Shown here: piece by piece, positions 25,859 through 33,888 of the stretch | How positions within the stretch are numbered: position 1 is the stretch's first letter | How the letters are laid out: each line of letters begins with the position of its first letter | NCBI GenBank assembly: GCA_946498245.1 | Contig: CAMMNN010000001.1 | Coordinates: 62,001-126,000, forward strand | Direction: 5' to 3' | Origin: an uncultured Clostridium sp. | GTDB taxonomy: Bacteria; Bacillota; Clostridia; Lachnospirales; Lachnospiraceae | Length of the DNA: 64,000 nucleotides | The notes under the pieces: model-generated | The model's database searches: none | What the model was told of the DNA's origin: nothing | Seen by the model: only the letters and a program-made list of their open reading frames with translations | Program-made: the position numbers and the translations under genes

Positions 25859-26494
25859 ATGGTAACGATTCGGAATGAACGGGAAACGGATTATGACATT
25901 GTAGAGGAAATTACAAGGAAGGCTTTTTACAATCTCTATATTCCGGGGTGTACGGAGCACTATCTGGTTCACATTATGAGAGAGCATGAGGATTTTATTA
26001 AAGAGCTGGATTTTGTAATAGAGGTGGATGGCCGCGTTATCGGAAATATTATGTATACCAAAGCAAAGCTGACGGAGGAGTCCGGACAGCAAAAGGAAAT
26101 CCTCACCTTCGGTCCGGTATGCATTTTGCCGGAATACCAGAGAAAGGGCTATGGAAAAATGCTTATAGAGCACTCTTTTGAGGAAGCCAAGGCTCTGGGA
26201 TACGATACGGTTGTGATTTTCGGAGCTCCCGGCAATTACGTAAGCCGGGGATTTAAAAGCTGCAAAAAATATCAGATCAGCCTGGAAGGAGAGCTGTACC
26301 CGGCAGCTATGATGGTAAAAGAGCTGAAGCCGGGAGTCTTAGGCGGAAAGAAGTGGGTCTACAGCGGCAGTCCGGCCATGGAATTTGACGAGAAGGAAGC
26401 GAAACGGTTTGACGACAGCCTGGAATATATGAAGAAAGAATACCGGCCAAGCCAGGAAGAATTTTATATTTACAGCCATTCCTTTCTTCAATAG
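25859..26494 (+). CDS. GNAT-family N-acetyltransferase
   Basis: A 211-residue acetyltransferase starts 21 bases after folD. It has the acetyl-CoA motif PEYQRKGYGKMLIEHSF at about 92-108 and the downstream FGAPGNYVSRGFKSCKKYQI, a pattern of the YhbS-like subgroup. No recognised partner is encoded nearby, and the substrate is unknown. The ribosome site is weak (GGGAG). Confidence 0.85.
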   Translation: MVTIRNERETDYDIVEEITRKAFYNLYIPGCTEHYLVHIMREHEDFIKELDFVIEVDGRVIGNIMYTKAKLTEESGQQKEILTFGPVCILPEYQRKGYGKMLIEHSFEEAKALGYDTVVIFGAPGNYVSRGFKSCKKYQISLEGELYPAAMMVKELKPGVLGGKKWVYSGSPAMEFDEKEAKRFDDSLEYMKKEYRPSQEEFYIYSHSFLQ

Positions 26495-26538
26495 ACGGCC
26501 CAGGATTCCTTTGCATGGCGGCAGGAGGATATGCTTTT

Positions 26539-27030
26539 ATGAGCAATGAAGAAAGACTGAAAGTATTGGTTAAAATCGCCCGTCTTTTAAACAGCAGCGG
26601 CATTACATGGGCGGTAGGGGGTTCTCTGCTGCTGTATTTTAAGAAAAAAGCAGATATTTTTCATGATATAGACATTATGGTGGCGGAGGAAGATGCAGAA
26701 AGTCTGAAAACCCTTTTAGAGCCGCTGGGAACCTTAGAGAAGCCTAAGGAAAATGGACAGTACCAGACGAAATATTTTTGGGAGTTTACCATTGACGGCG
26801 CAGAGGTAGACGTAATGGGCGGCTTTGGCATTGTAAAAGACGGCAAGGTGTGGGATTGTTCCCTGAAACCGGAGAGCATTGAGGAATACCAAAGCCTGGG
26901 AGGGGAACAGATTCCCCTCCATTCCCTGGAAGAATGGAAGCGGTATTACTATTTGATGGGCAGGGAAGAGAAGGTCAGAATGATAGAAGGGGGCGGCGGA
27001 AAACGCCCTTCCTATAATACAAATGGGTGA
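26539..27030 (+). CDS. Nucleotidyltransferase-fold protein
   Basis: The 163-residue product has the minimal nucleotidyltransferase pattern: a glycine-serine start AVGGSLLLYF, the DID acid pair in FHDIDIMV, and a third acid in EVDVMGG. Such proteins transfer a nucleotide to a small molecule, tRNA or protein, and include resistance enzymes and MNT-type antitoxins. ATG at 26539 has AGGAGG ten bases upstream and is preferred to the ATG at 26515. No HEPN partner is adjacent. The function is not known. Confidence 0.7.
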   Translation: MSNEERLKVLVKIARLLNSSGITWAVGGSLLLYFKKKADIFHDIDIMVAEEDAESLKTLLEPLGTLEKPKENGQYQTKYFWEFTIDGAEVDVMGGFGIVKDGKVWDCSLKPESIEEYQSLGGEQIPLHSLEEWKRYYYLMGREEKVRMIEGGGGKRPSYNTNG

Positions 27031-27060
27031 AAAGAAAAATGGGACAGGAGGTACATAACA

Positions 27061-27393
27061 ATGAGCGACATGATAGCATACTGCGGTTTGGATTGCAGGA
27101 AATGTGACGCTTACCTTGCAACAATTCATGACGATCAGGAGCTGCGGGAGAAAACTGCCAAATTGTGGGCGGAATTAAATAATGCCCCCATTCTTCCCGA
27201 ACATATAAACTGTGACGGCTGCCGGGTTGACGGGAGAAAAACGGTATACTGCCAGAGCCTTTGCGGTATTCGCCAGTGCGCCTTGCAAAGAGAAGTGACA
27301 ACATGCGGTGACTGTCCGGAAATGGAAACGTGCCCGACTGTCGGAGCACTTCTTTCCAATAATCCTGATGCATTGAAAAATCTTAAAGGGTAA
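27061..27393 (+). CDS. Cysteine-rich DUF3795 protein
   Basis: This 110-residue protein fits the DUF3795 family. It opens with AYCGLDCRKCDAY and contains further pairs CDGC, SLCGIRQC and CGDCPEMETC, eleven or so cysteines in all, suggesting that it binds zinc or an Fe-S cluster. A good GACAGGAGG ribosome site lies upstream. It precedes the DUF262 gene by 37 bases in the same direction. Function is unknown in the family. Confidence 0.75.
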   Translation: MSDMIAYCGLDCRKCDAYLATIHDDQELREKTAKLWAELNNAPILPEHINCDGCRVDGRKTVYCQSLCGIRQCALQREVTTCGDCPEMETCPTVGALLSNNPDALKNLKG

Positions 27394-27430
27394 GATGGAG
27401 CTTTTGGGGGATAAGAAGGAGGATACCAAA

Positions 27431-29203
27431 GTGCAAACCAATGATAAACCAATTTCAGAATTGATGTCTGCCATTCATGATGGAAAAACGCAGCTTCCCG
27501 ATTTTCAGAGAGGGTGGGTTTGGGAAGATAGCAGGATACAGGCCCTCATAGCAAGTATTACAAATAATTTTCCAGTGGGCGCAGCTATGTTTTTGGAGTA
27601 TGGAAATCAGAATGTGCGATTTAAATACAGAGCAATAGAAGGAGCTCCGGAAACTGGAAATGTACCTTCTGAGCTGATCCTTGATGGACAGCAAAGGCTG
27701 ACTTCCCTTTATTCTGCTCTTTTTAGTTCGAAGCCAGTACATACCCGTACTGATAAAGGGAAGGAAATATACAGATATTATTATATTGATATTAAAAAAG
27801 CCCTTGATCCGGCGTGTGACAGAGTAGACGCTATCTTTTCCGTTCCCGAAAGCAGAGTTGTTACGTCAAATTTTGGGCGGAAAATAGATTTGGATTTATC
27901 GGAACGAAAAAAGGAGTTTAGTGAAAAGAAATTTCCTCTTAACATTATTCTGAATTTCACAGAAGTGCAGAACTGGCAGAATCAATATTACGCGTACTGC
28001 AATTATGACCCGGATGCAATTAAAGAATTTACGGAGTTTAATACCAAAGTGATTATGCAGACCATGCAGTATAAAATGCCTGTAATACTTCTTGGAAAAG
28101 AAACGCCAAAAGAGGCGGTGTGTCAGGTTTTTGAGAACGTAAATACCGGCGGCGTTTCTCTAACTGTGTTTGAACTTGTAACTGCTATTTTTGCCATGGA
28201 TGATTTTGAACTTAGAAAAGATTGGAAGAGCAGACAGGAAAAATTTTTTACAGGTGACTTGTTATCAATTATTACTGCAACAGATTTTTTGGTGGCCTGT
28301 ACTTTGCTGTCTGCATTCAGTAAAGGTGGCACGGTGAGCTGCAAAAAGAAAGATGTATTAAATTTGCCCCTCGCTGATTATGAAAAGTATGCAGACTCTT
28401 TATCAAAAGGATTTGTCGAAGCAGAAAAACTACTTCAGGAAGAGCGCATTTTTTCAAGCCGGGATTTACCGTATTCTACTCAGCTCATTCCTTTGGCAGT
28501 TCTCTGCACATTATTAGATGATGGTAATAAGATAAAAATTACTAATGTTAAAAACAAAATTAAGCAATGGTATTGGTGCGGTGTATTTGGCGAGCTGTAT
28601 GGCAGTGCAAACGAAACCAGGTATGTCAACGACGTCGTGGGAGTGATGGAATGGATTGAAAACAATGGGAGTGCTCCCAGAACAGTTCAGGAAGCTTATT
28701 TTAACCCTACAAGACTGCTGACACTTCAATCGAGGCAGTCTGCGGCATATAAAGGCATAATGGCGTTGGTTCTTAAAAATCACTGCAAAGATTTTATCAG
28801 TGGGCGTGAAATGGACTTTACCGTATATAAATCCGAAAATATTGATATTCACCACATTTTCCCAAGAGCCTATTGTGAAAACAAAAATTATCCGAAAGAA
28901 AAGTGGAACTCTATTGTAAACAAAACTCCTATCACTTATTCGACAAACAGAGAAATTGGAGGAGCATCACCCAGCAAGTATTTAGAGAAGATTGAAAATA
29001 AAGGTCAGGTCAATCGGCCTACACTTGATGAATATTTGGAGTCACATTGGATTGATGTGGATAGCTGCAGAAATGATGACTTTGACAAACATATCGTTTA
29101 TAGAGCAAAAAAACTTCTGGATTCTATAGAGTTGGCTACTGGGAAATCAATTTCGGGAAGAGATACAGAAGAAGTAGTGAAAGTGTTTGGAGAAGTGCTT
29201 TGA
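27431..29203 (+). CDS. DUF262/HNH protein, GmrSD-like nuclease
   Basis: The product of about 590 residues begins with a DUF262 (ParB/Srx-like) domain: PDFQRGWVWE at about 23-32 and the hallmark DGQQRLTSLYSAL at 85-97, and FENVNTGGVSLTVFELV further on. Near residue 473 an HNH-type segment DIHHIFPRAYC and a downstream asparagine (YSTNREIGG) resemble the GmrD/DUF1524 nuclease half. Both halves of a type IV restriction enzyme of GmrSD type would thus be in one chain. GTG at 27431 follows AAGGAGG and matches family starts. Base use is richer in A and T than the backbone. DNA restriction or antiphage activity is inferred from the family. Confidence 0.82.
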   Translation: MQTNDKPISELMSAIHDGKTQLPDFQRGWVWEDSRIQALIASITNNFPVGAAMFLEYGNQNVRFKYRAIEGAPETGNVPSELILDGQQRLTSLYSALFSSKPVHTRTDKGKEIYRYYYIDIKKALDPACDRVDAIFSVPESRVVTSNFGRKIDLDLSERKKEFSEKKFPLNIILNFTEVQNWQNQYYAYCNYDPDAIKEFTEFNTKVIMQTMQYKMPVILLGKETPKEAVCQVFENVNTGGVSLTVFELVTAIFAMDDFELRKDWKSRQEKFFTGDLLSIITATDFLVACTLLSAFSKGGTVSCKKKDVLNLPLADYEKYADSLSKGFVEAEKLLQEERIFSSRDLPYSTQLIPLAVLCTLLDDGNKIKITNVKNKIKQWYWCGVFGELYGSANETRYVNDVVGVMEWIENNGSAPRTVQEAYFNPTRLLTLQSRQSAAYKGIMALVLKNHCKDFISGREMDFTVYKSENIDIHHIFPRAYCENKNYPKEKWNSIVNKTPITYSTNREIGGASPSKYLEKIENKGQVNRPTLDEYLESHWIDVDSCRNDDFDKHIVYRAKKLLDSIELATGKSISGRDTEEVVKVFGEVL

Positions 29204-29229
29204 TTTTGAAGACACAGGCTCTAATCAAG

Positions 29230-29296
29230 AGAAGAGCTTCTTATAAAACTCCGGTCATTACAACAACTGGGATGTTACAGGAAGCTCTTCTTTTTC
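29230..29296 (+). terminator. Terminator after the DUF262 gene
   Basis: AGAAGAGCTTC at 29230-29240 pairs perfectly with GAAGCTCTTCT at 29281-29291, with a T run at 29291-29295. The 40-base loop is long, so efficiency is uncertain. Confidence 0.6.
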
Positions 29297-29319
29297 AATG
29301 GCATTACGCTTTTAAAGTA

Positions 29320-29985
29320 TTACGCTTCAATGGCTTTCCGCTTAATCTGCTGCAGAGCCTTTACTACAGGGGGAAGGGAAATGATAATAACGGTAATGAT
29401 GCCTTCCGCCAGTATGTAGGAGTAGTTATAGACAATGGGATAAACGGGTTTTAGCGCCTGGGGAAAACTCTCCGGCATATATTCCATCCAGTACAGATAC
29501 CCGCCCAGGGAGTGAAATGCACCCCGGGCAATGATTCCCAGGATATACCCCTTTAACAGCCCGTTTTTGGATTTGCAGAACACCCCGGCAAGGCCCAAAG
29601 CGGCAAAAGCCAGAACGTAATCGCAGCATACCTGGAAGAAGGACAGGACATAGGGCTCCTGCAGAAACTGAAGGATACCGTAAGCAAGACCTGTCAGGAC
29701 GCCGGCCCGGACGCCGTACCAGTAGCCGATAAGGCAGATAAAGAGCATACTGCACAGGGTAATGGAGCCGCCCCAGGGAGCAGAAAACAGTTTAATATAG
29801 GAAGTAAGGAAGGCCAAAGCCATAGCCATAGCGCAGAATACAAGCTGTTTGGTGGAAAGAACCCTTCCTTTTGACTGTTTCGCTGCCAGCCCGCCGATTA
29901 AAAAAAGCAGAATAGCGGCAGCAGCGCAGGCGCCGTACCCAGCGGCAGTGAGGCCGCCGTCAGCAGTTACAAGAAAATTGGACAT
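29320..29985 (-). CDS. thiT: Thiamine-specific ECF transporter S component ThiT
   Basis: ThiT is the membrane subunit that captures thiamine and works with the EcfAAT energy module encoded elsewhere. The 221-residue protein has six hydrophobic helices and the thiamine-binding sequence pattern of the family: EPYVLSFFQVCCDYVLAF and ARGAFHSLGGYLYWMEYMP. There is an extra N-terminal helix of about 30 residues before the usual start. AGGAGG lies seven bases before ATG 29985 and is itself inside a hairpin. A TPP riboswitch and a consensus promoter lie upstream, so it is repressed when thiamine pyrophosphate is plentiful. Confidence 0.95.
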   Translation of the reverse strand: MSNFLVTADGGLTAAGYGACAAAAILLFLIGGLAAKQSKGRVLSTKQLVFCAMAMALAFLTSYIKLFSAPWGGSITLCSMLFICLIGYWYGVRAGVLTGLAYGILQFLQEPYVLSFFQVCCDYVLAFAALGLAGVFCKSKNGLLKGYILGIIARGAFHSLGGYLYWMEYMPESFPQALKPVYPIVYNYSYILAEGIITVIIISLPPVVKALQQIKRKAIEA

Positions 29986-29992
29986 AAAAAAA

Positions 29993-30016
29993 CCTCCTTC
30001 TTAGTCAGACAGGAGG
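29993..30016 (-). promoter_or_regulatory. Hairpin that masks the thiT ribosome site
   Basis: On the minus strand CCTCCT (30016-30011) can pair with the ribosome site AGGAGG (29998-29993), followed at once by seven T before the ATG. It could act as a translation block and also as an intrinsic terminator, a likely expression platform for the riboswitch. Confidence 0.55.
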
Positions 30017-30104
30017 GGATTGCTTTTTGCAGCAGGGCAACCGGAAATTCGGCCGTTTTTGCGGCGGTGTGGAAGATGTCGCAGGAGCGACCCACCGCAG
30101 GCGG

Positions 30105-30127
30105 AGAATCCTGCTTTGCAGGATTCT
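30105..30127 (-). promoter_or_regulatory. Stable hairpin just after the TPP aptamer
   Basis: AGAATCCTGC and GCAGGATTCT form a 10-bp perfect stem with a 3-base loop directly after the aptamer. No T run follows. A further nested stem-loop lies at about 30061-30098. They may belong to the expression platform. Confidence 0.5.
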
Positions 30128-30130
30128 TTC

Positions 30131-30227
30131 TTGCTTCCTTACGCCGGCATTAACCGGTTCAAGTATTGAGGGTCAGAAAAAGAAACCATTCCTTCTTTCA
30201 ATCTCAGCCAAAGCTCCCCTAGCGTGT
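30131..30227 (-). promoter_or_regulatory. TPP riboswitch (THI box) controlling thiT
   Basis: The minus strand shows the THI-element core in order: AGGGGAGC, GGCTGAGATTG, CTGACCC, TTGAACCGGTTAATGCCGG and CGTAAGGAAGC, closing with the opening GCTAGGGG arm. This binds thiamine pyrophosphate. It lies between a consensus promoter and thiT, so it fits an OFF switch for thiamine uptake. Confidence 0.95.
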
Positions 30228-30247
30228 CTTTTCTTATTTCGCCTGCG

Positions 30248-30276
30248 AGTATAGCGCGAAAAGGGATTTCTGTCAA
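30248..30276 (-). promoter_or_regulatory. Consensus promoter of thiT
   Basis: On the minus strand TTGACA (30276-30271), exactly 17 bases, TATACT (30253-30248). The predicted transcript starts about 14 bases before the riboswitch. Confidence 0.85.
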
Positions 30277-30419
30277 GCCAATTGCTGATGAGGCGGCAAA
30301 CCGCCCCTGCTGCCAGGTATCGGCAGGGACATTTTTAAGAGAATAAAGCAAAGGCTTCCAGGGTAATCTAAATACCATACAGGCCGGCAAAGAGCGCGGC
30401 AGAAAGTGAGGCAGGAAAA

Positions 30420-30845
30420 ATGGGATGGATTATTGCTCTGGTTTCGGGAGCGCTGATGAGTGTCCAGGGGATTTTAAATACAGGAGTGACGAAACAGACC
30501 AGTATTTGGGTGTCCTCCGGATGGGTACAGCTTACGGCGCTGGCAGCGTGTGTGGTAATGTGGTTTTTTACGGGAAGGGAACAGATTTCCGGACTATGGC
30601 AGGTGGAACCCAAATATATGCTGCTGGGCGGTATTTTAGGCGCTTTTATTACCTATACCGTAATCAAAAGCGTGGAAAGCTTAGGGCCCGCCCAGTCCGC
30701 TCTCCTGATTGTGGTGGCGCAGATTATCGTAGCTTACGGGATCGAGGTATTTGGACTTTTTGGCGTGGAAAAAGCAGGCTTTGAATGGCGAAAGGTTTTA
30801 GGCGCTCTCGTGGCCATTGCGGGGATCATTATCTTTAAACGATAG
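30420..30845 (+). CDS. DMT-superfamily transporter, YdcZ/DUF606 type
   Basis: The 141-residue protein has about four to five hydrophobic helices and matches the short DUF606 (YdcZ) branch of drug/metabolite transporters, for example SGALMSVQGILNTGV near the start and VAIAGIIIFKR at the end. Members of this size usually work as dimers, often from paired genes; only one copy is present here. AGGCAGG precedes the ATG. It is divergent from thiT. The substrate is unknown. Confidence 0.8.
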   Translation: MGWIIALVSGALMSVQGILNTGVTKQTSIWVSSGWVQLTALAACVVMWFFTGREQISGLWQVEPKYMLLGGILGAFITYTVIKSVESLGPAQSALLIVVAQIIVAYGIEVFGLFGVEKAGFEWRKVLGALVAIAGIIIFKR

Positions 30846-30920
30846 TAAAAATAATACTTGTAATTGCCAGTGGCTTTGAGTAGAATATTAATACAGGCTG
30901 AGATGGCATCGGAAAGGAAG

Positions 30921-31637
30921 ATGTCATTGAAAAAGAAAACAAGATACTGGTGGATGCCGGCGGCCTTTGTACTGTCCGGCATTTTGTGTTTCGGCTGCGG
31001 TTCGGACAAAGAAACCGTGGTTTTGGAAGGCGTTTCTTCAGAAGCAGTTTTGTCCGCACAAGAGGACGGGGGAGAAAGATTAGGAGAGACAGAAGCAGCG
31101 GAAGCTTCTTATGAGAATGCTTCCACTGAAAATACTCCTCTTGAAAATTCTTCCGAAGAAGCTCAGGCGGCAGTCCATGTCTGCGGGGCCGTAGTGCGCC
31201 CGGGAGTTTATGAACTGCCGGAGGGAAGCCGGATCATTGACGCTGTGGAAGCGGCCGGCGGTTTTGCGGAAAACGCGTCCAAAGATACCTTAAACCTGGC
31301 CAGGGAGATTGAAGACGGAATGAAAATCCAAATCCCTACCAAAGAAGAGGTAATGAGGGCCTATGAGGCGGCGTCGGAAAGCGGTTTGAGACTTCCCCAA
31401 TGGATGGAGGAAAGCTCTCAGCAGGCACCGGAAGAGAACACTTCTAAGGTTAATATTAATACCGCGACGGTCAGCGAACTGACAGAGTTAAACGGAATCG
31501 GAGAAGCCAGGGCCAGGGACATTATCGCTTACCGGGAGGAAAACGGGCCGTTTCAGTCCATTGAGGAAATTAAAGAGGTGTCGGGCATTAAAGATGCCGT
31601 ATTTCAGAAGATAAAAGAAGAGATTACCGTATCCTGA
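30921..31637 (+). CDS. comEA: ComEA-like DNA-binding protein
   Basis: ComEA is the membrane-anchored DNA receptor of natural competence. The 238-residue product has an N-terminal hydrophobic anchor (about 10-28), a low-complexity Glu/Ser/Ala linker, an SLBB domain (VHVCGAVVRPGVYELPEG) and a C-terminal double helix-hairpin-helix DNA-binding domain (VNINTATVSELTELNGIGEA and IEEIKEVSGIKD). The start is uncertain: ATG 30921 directly abuts AAAGGAAG, and TTG at 30927 has better spacing. No comEC/comEB is next to it. The following response-regulator gene starts 35 bases later. Confidence 0.88.
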   Translation: MSLKKKTRYWWMPAAFVLSGILCFGCGSDKETVVLEGVSSEAVLSAQEDGGERLGETEAAEASYENASTENTPLENSSEEAQAAVHVCGAVVRPGVYELPEGSRIIDAVEAAGGFAENASKDTLNLAREIEDGMKIQIPTKEEVMRAYEAASESGLRLPQWMEESSQQAPEENTSKVNINTATVSELTELNGIGEARARDIIAYREENGPFQSIEEIKEVSGIKDAVFQKIKEEITVS

Positions 31638-31672
31638 CAGATAACAGGATTCGGCAGAGTTAGAGGTGGAAA

Positions 31673-32374
31673 ATGGCAAAAGTATTAGTGGTAGATGATG
31701 AAAAATTGATTGTAAAAGGAATCCGCTTCAGTCTGGAACAGGACGGAATGGAAGTGGACTGTGCATACGACGGTGAAGAGGCCATTGAAAAGGCCAGAGA
31801 GACGGAATACGATATAATTCTTTTAGATGTAATGCTTCCCAAAGCAGACGGGTATGAGGTGTGCCAGACTATCCGGGAGTTTTCCGAAGCCCCTATTATT
31901 ATGCTGACGGCAAAGGGCGGAGATATGGACAAGATACTGGGATTGGAATATGGAGCAGACGATTACATAACCAAGCCCTTTAATATTCTGGAGGTAAAGG
32001 CCAGAATCAAGGCCATTATGCGGCGAAGCTCCAAAAATAAAAAGAAATCCGGCGTTCAGGACAGCCGGGTAGTCACGGCGGGAGATTTGAAGCTGGACAT
32101 GGACGCCAGAAGAGTTTTTATTGGGGAAAAAGAAATTAACCTGACAGCCAAAGAATTTGATCTTTTGGAGCTTTTGGTCTGCAATCCCAATAAAGTTTAT
32201 AGCAGAGAGGCTCTTTTGACGTTTGTATGGGGCAACCGCGCCATGGACACAGGCGATGTCCGGACAGTGGACGTTCACGTGAGACGCCTGAGAGAAAAAA
32301 TTGAACCAAGTCCCAGCGATCCCAAATACGTCCATACAAAGTGGGGCGTAGGGTACTATTTTCGGGTAAAATAA
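31673..32374 (+). CDS. OmpR-family response regulator
   Basis: The 233-residue protein has a receiver domain with acidic pocket D8-D9, phosphoacceptor D52 (ILLDVMLP), T/K residues LTAK and TKPF, and a C-terminal winged-helix OmpR/PhoB domain (LTAKEFDLLELL, VRRLREKIE, VGYYFRVK). It resembles WalR/PhoP-type regulators. No histidine kinase gene is adjacent, so it is an orphan and its partner is elsewhere. AGAGGTGG precedes the ATG. It follows comEA closely; a GC-rich inverted repeat lies after its stop. Confidence 0.92.
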   Translation: MAKVLVVDDEKLIVKGIRFSLEQDGMEVDCAYDGEEAIEKARETEYDIILLDVMLPKADGYEVCQTIREFSEAPIIMLTAKGGDMDKILGLEYGADDYITKPFNILEVKARIKAIMRRSSKNKKKSGVQDSRVVTAGDLKLDMDARRVFIGEKEINLTAKEFDLLELLVCNPNKVYSREALLTFVWGNRAMDTGDVRTVDVHVRRLREKIEPSPSDPKYVHTKWGVGYYFRVK

Positions 32375-32379
32375 ATCCT

Positions 32380-32415
32380 GCACGGCGGGGAGCCGGTTTG
32401 GCGCCCCTGCCGTGC
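32380..32415. terminator. GC-rich inverted repeat between convergent genes
   Basis: GCACGGC-GGGG (32380-32390) pairs with CCCC-T-GCCGTGC (32404-32415). There is no clear T run on either side, but its place between convergent stops suggests a shared terminator. Confidence 0.5.
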
Positions 32416-32438
32416 CGCAGAAAAAATTGAAAATGGCG

Positions 32439-33311
32439 TTACAGATTTTGGGCGATTTCGTCCAGGGAACCAAAACGGTAGCCCATGGATTCCCACTGGG
32501 TTAAGAGTTCATCCAGGATTTCGGCATTGGTGGAAGAGGTGCTGTGAAGGAGGACAATGGCCCCGGGGTGGATACGTCCCAGAAGCTTTTCAAAAGCTTC
32601 TTCCCTGGAAGGCTGCTGATCCTGGTACCAGTCTACATAGGCCAGACTCCAGAAAAAGGTGGTATAGCCCAGTTCTTTTGCCATTTTAAGGTTTGCTTCG
32701 CTGTACTTTCCCTGTGGAGGGCGGTAGTAGGGCTTCATGGTTTCGCCAGTGGTTTCTTGAAAAAGGGCTTCCAGATCGGAAAGCTCTTTTTGAAAGGCGT
32801 CCGTCGTGGAGATCTTCGACATATCCGGGTGGTGGTAGGTATGGTTTGCCACAATATGGCCTTCTTCCACCATGCGTTTTACCAGATCCGGGCTAGTTTC
32901 CAGATAATTTCCCACAATGAAAAAGGCGGCGGGGGCATTGTGCTTTTTGAGGGCGTCCAGAATGGCGGGAGTGCAGCCGTTTTCATAGCCTGCGTCAAAG
33001 GTCAAATAGATTACATTGTCCTGGGGATTTCCGGCATAGCAGGCCCGGAAGCTTTTCAGGTAATCGGCATCGGCGTTTCCCACAGGCTGCTGGCCCTTCT
33101 GCTGAAAACTGAGTCCCCAATTGCCGTCGGCGCTGGTGAGAACGGCGTCAGCGGAGTAAACAGAAACCATTTTGGCCGCAGCTTTTCCGGCAAAAAAGGC
33201 GGCGGTGAGAAAAAGGGCGCAGGCCGCAGGTTTAAGGGCTGCCAGAAGAGGCCGGGGCAGGTGAAAGCCTGTAAAGATCCGGCGCAAAGGAGAAAAAAAT
33301 GGTTGTTTCAT
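32439..33311 (-). CDS. pdaA: Polysaccharide deacetylase, PdaA type (spore cortex delta-lactam)
   Basis: PdaA removes N-acetyl groups from muramic acid in the spore cortex, a step in muramic delta-lactam formation. The 290-residue protein has an N-terminal membrane anchor at about 21-42 and a NodB domain with IYLTFDAGYENG (D106), the zinc-binding HTYHHPD at 157-163, RPPQGKYSE and the closing LLHSTS. These blocks match the B. subtilis PdaA pattern. ATG at 33311 is chosen because homologous sequence begins there; an open frame continues 77 codons upstream across a divergent gene. The partner amidase is not in the window. Confidence 0.9.
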   Translation of the reverse strand: MKQPFFSPLRRIFTGFHLPRPLLAALKPAACALFLTAAFFAGKAAAKMVSVYSADAVLTSADGNWGLSFQQKGQQPVGNADADYLKSFRACYAGNPQDNVIYLTFDAGYENGCTPAILDALKKHNAPAAFFIVGNYLETSPDLVKRMVEEGHIVANHTYHHPDMSKISTTDAFQKELSDLEALFQETTGETMKPYYRPPQGKYSEANLKMAKELGYTTFFWSLAYVDWYQDQQPSREEAFEKLLGRIHPGAIVLLHSTSSTNAEILDELLTQWESMGYRFGSLDEIAQNL

Positions 33312-33387
33312 AAAGAGCGGAATCCTGACTGGAGTTGTTACCAAAATATATGTCAGGATTTCAGCAAAAAGACTATGGGAGGAAGCC

Positions 33388-33888
33388 ATGAAATACATCA
33401 TCAGAAACGCGGTTTTGGACGATTTGGAGGAAATCGCCCAGGTGGAGGCCCTCTGTTTTCCGGCAGCGGAGGCAGCGGGAAAGGAAGCCTTTTTCAACCG
33501 CATAAAGACATTTTCCGACAGCTTTTTTGTGGCGGAGGACACAGAGACGGGAACTATTATTGGCTTTATAAACGGGGCCGTGGTTCATGAGAAGACCATT
33601 TGTGACGAAATGTTTGAGGATGCCGGCTGGCATAAAAAGGACGGCCCATATCAGAGTGTTTTCGGCCTGGACGTGATACCTCAGCGGCGGAAACAGGGAG
33701 TGGCTTTTGCCCTTATGGAAAGGCTCATTGAGGACGCCAGACAGAGGGGCAGAAAGGGGCTGATCCTGACCTGCAAAGAAAGGCTGATTCCTTATTACGA
33801 AAAATTTGGCTACCGCAGTCTGGGAATTTCAGAGTCCGTCCACGGAGGAGCAGTCTGGTACGATATGATTTTGGAGCTGAACCAATGA
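33388..33888 (+). CDS. GNAT-family N-acetyltransferase
   Basis: This 166-residue acetyltransferase has the acetyl-CoA site [19 protein letters not shown] and the [11 protein letters not shown] motif-B tail. GGGAGGAAG gives a strong ribosome site. It overlaps rlmH by four bases (ATGA) and is divergent from pdaA. Acetylation target unknown. Confidence 0.87.
   Translation: MKYIIRNAVLDDLEEIAQVEALCFPAAEAAGKEAFFNRIKTFSDSFFVAEDTETGTIIGFINGAVVHEKTICDEMFEDAGWHKKDGPYQSVFGLDVIPQRRKQGVAFALMERLIEDARQRGRKGLILTCKERLIPYYEKFGYRSLGISESVHGGAVWYDMILELNQ

Noticed and set aside
26539-27030. HEPN-MNT toxin-antitoxin pair
   Set aside because: The nucleotidyltransferase-like gene has no adjacent HEPN gene with an RX4-6H motif; neighbours are GNAT and DUF3795 genes.
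33312-33542. N-terminal extension of the PdaA-like protein
   Set aside because: The frame stays open 77 codons upstream, but there is no ribosome site, it lies antisense to a GNAT gene, and homologous sequence begins near 33311.
32544-33590. Long plus-strand open frame of about 348 codons opposite pdaA
   Set aside because: It runs antisense to a clear NodB-domain gene, has low-complexity sequence with no family pattern and no ribosome site. It is a shadow of the GC-rich codons.
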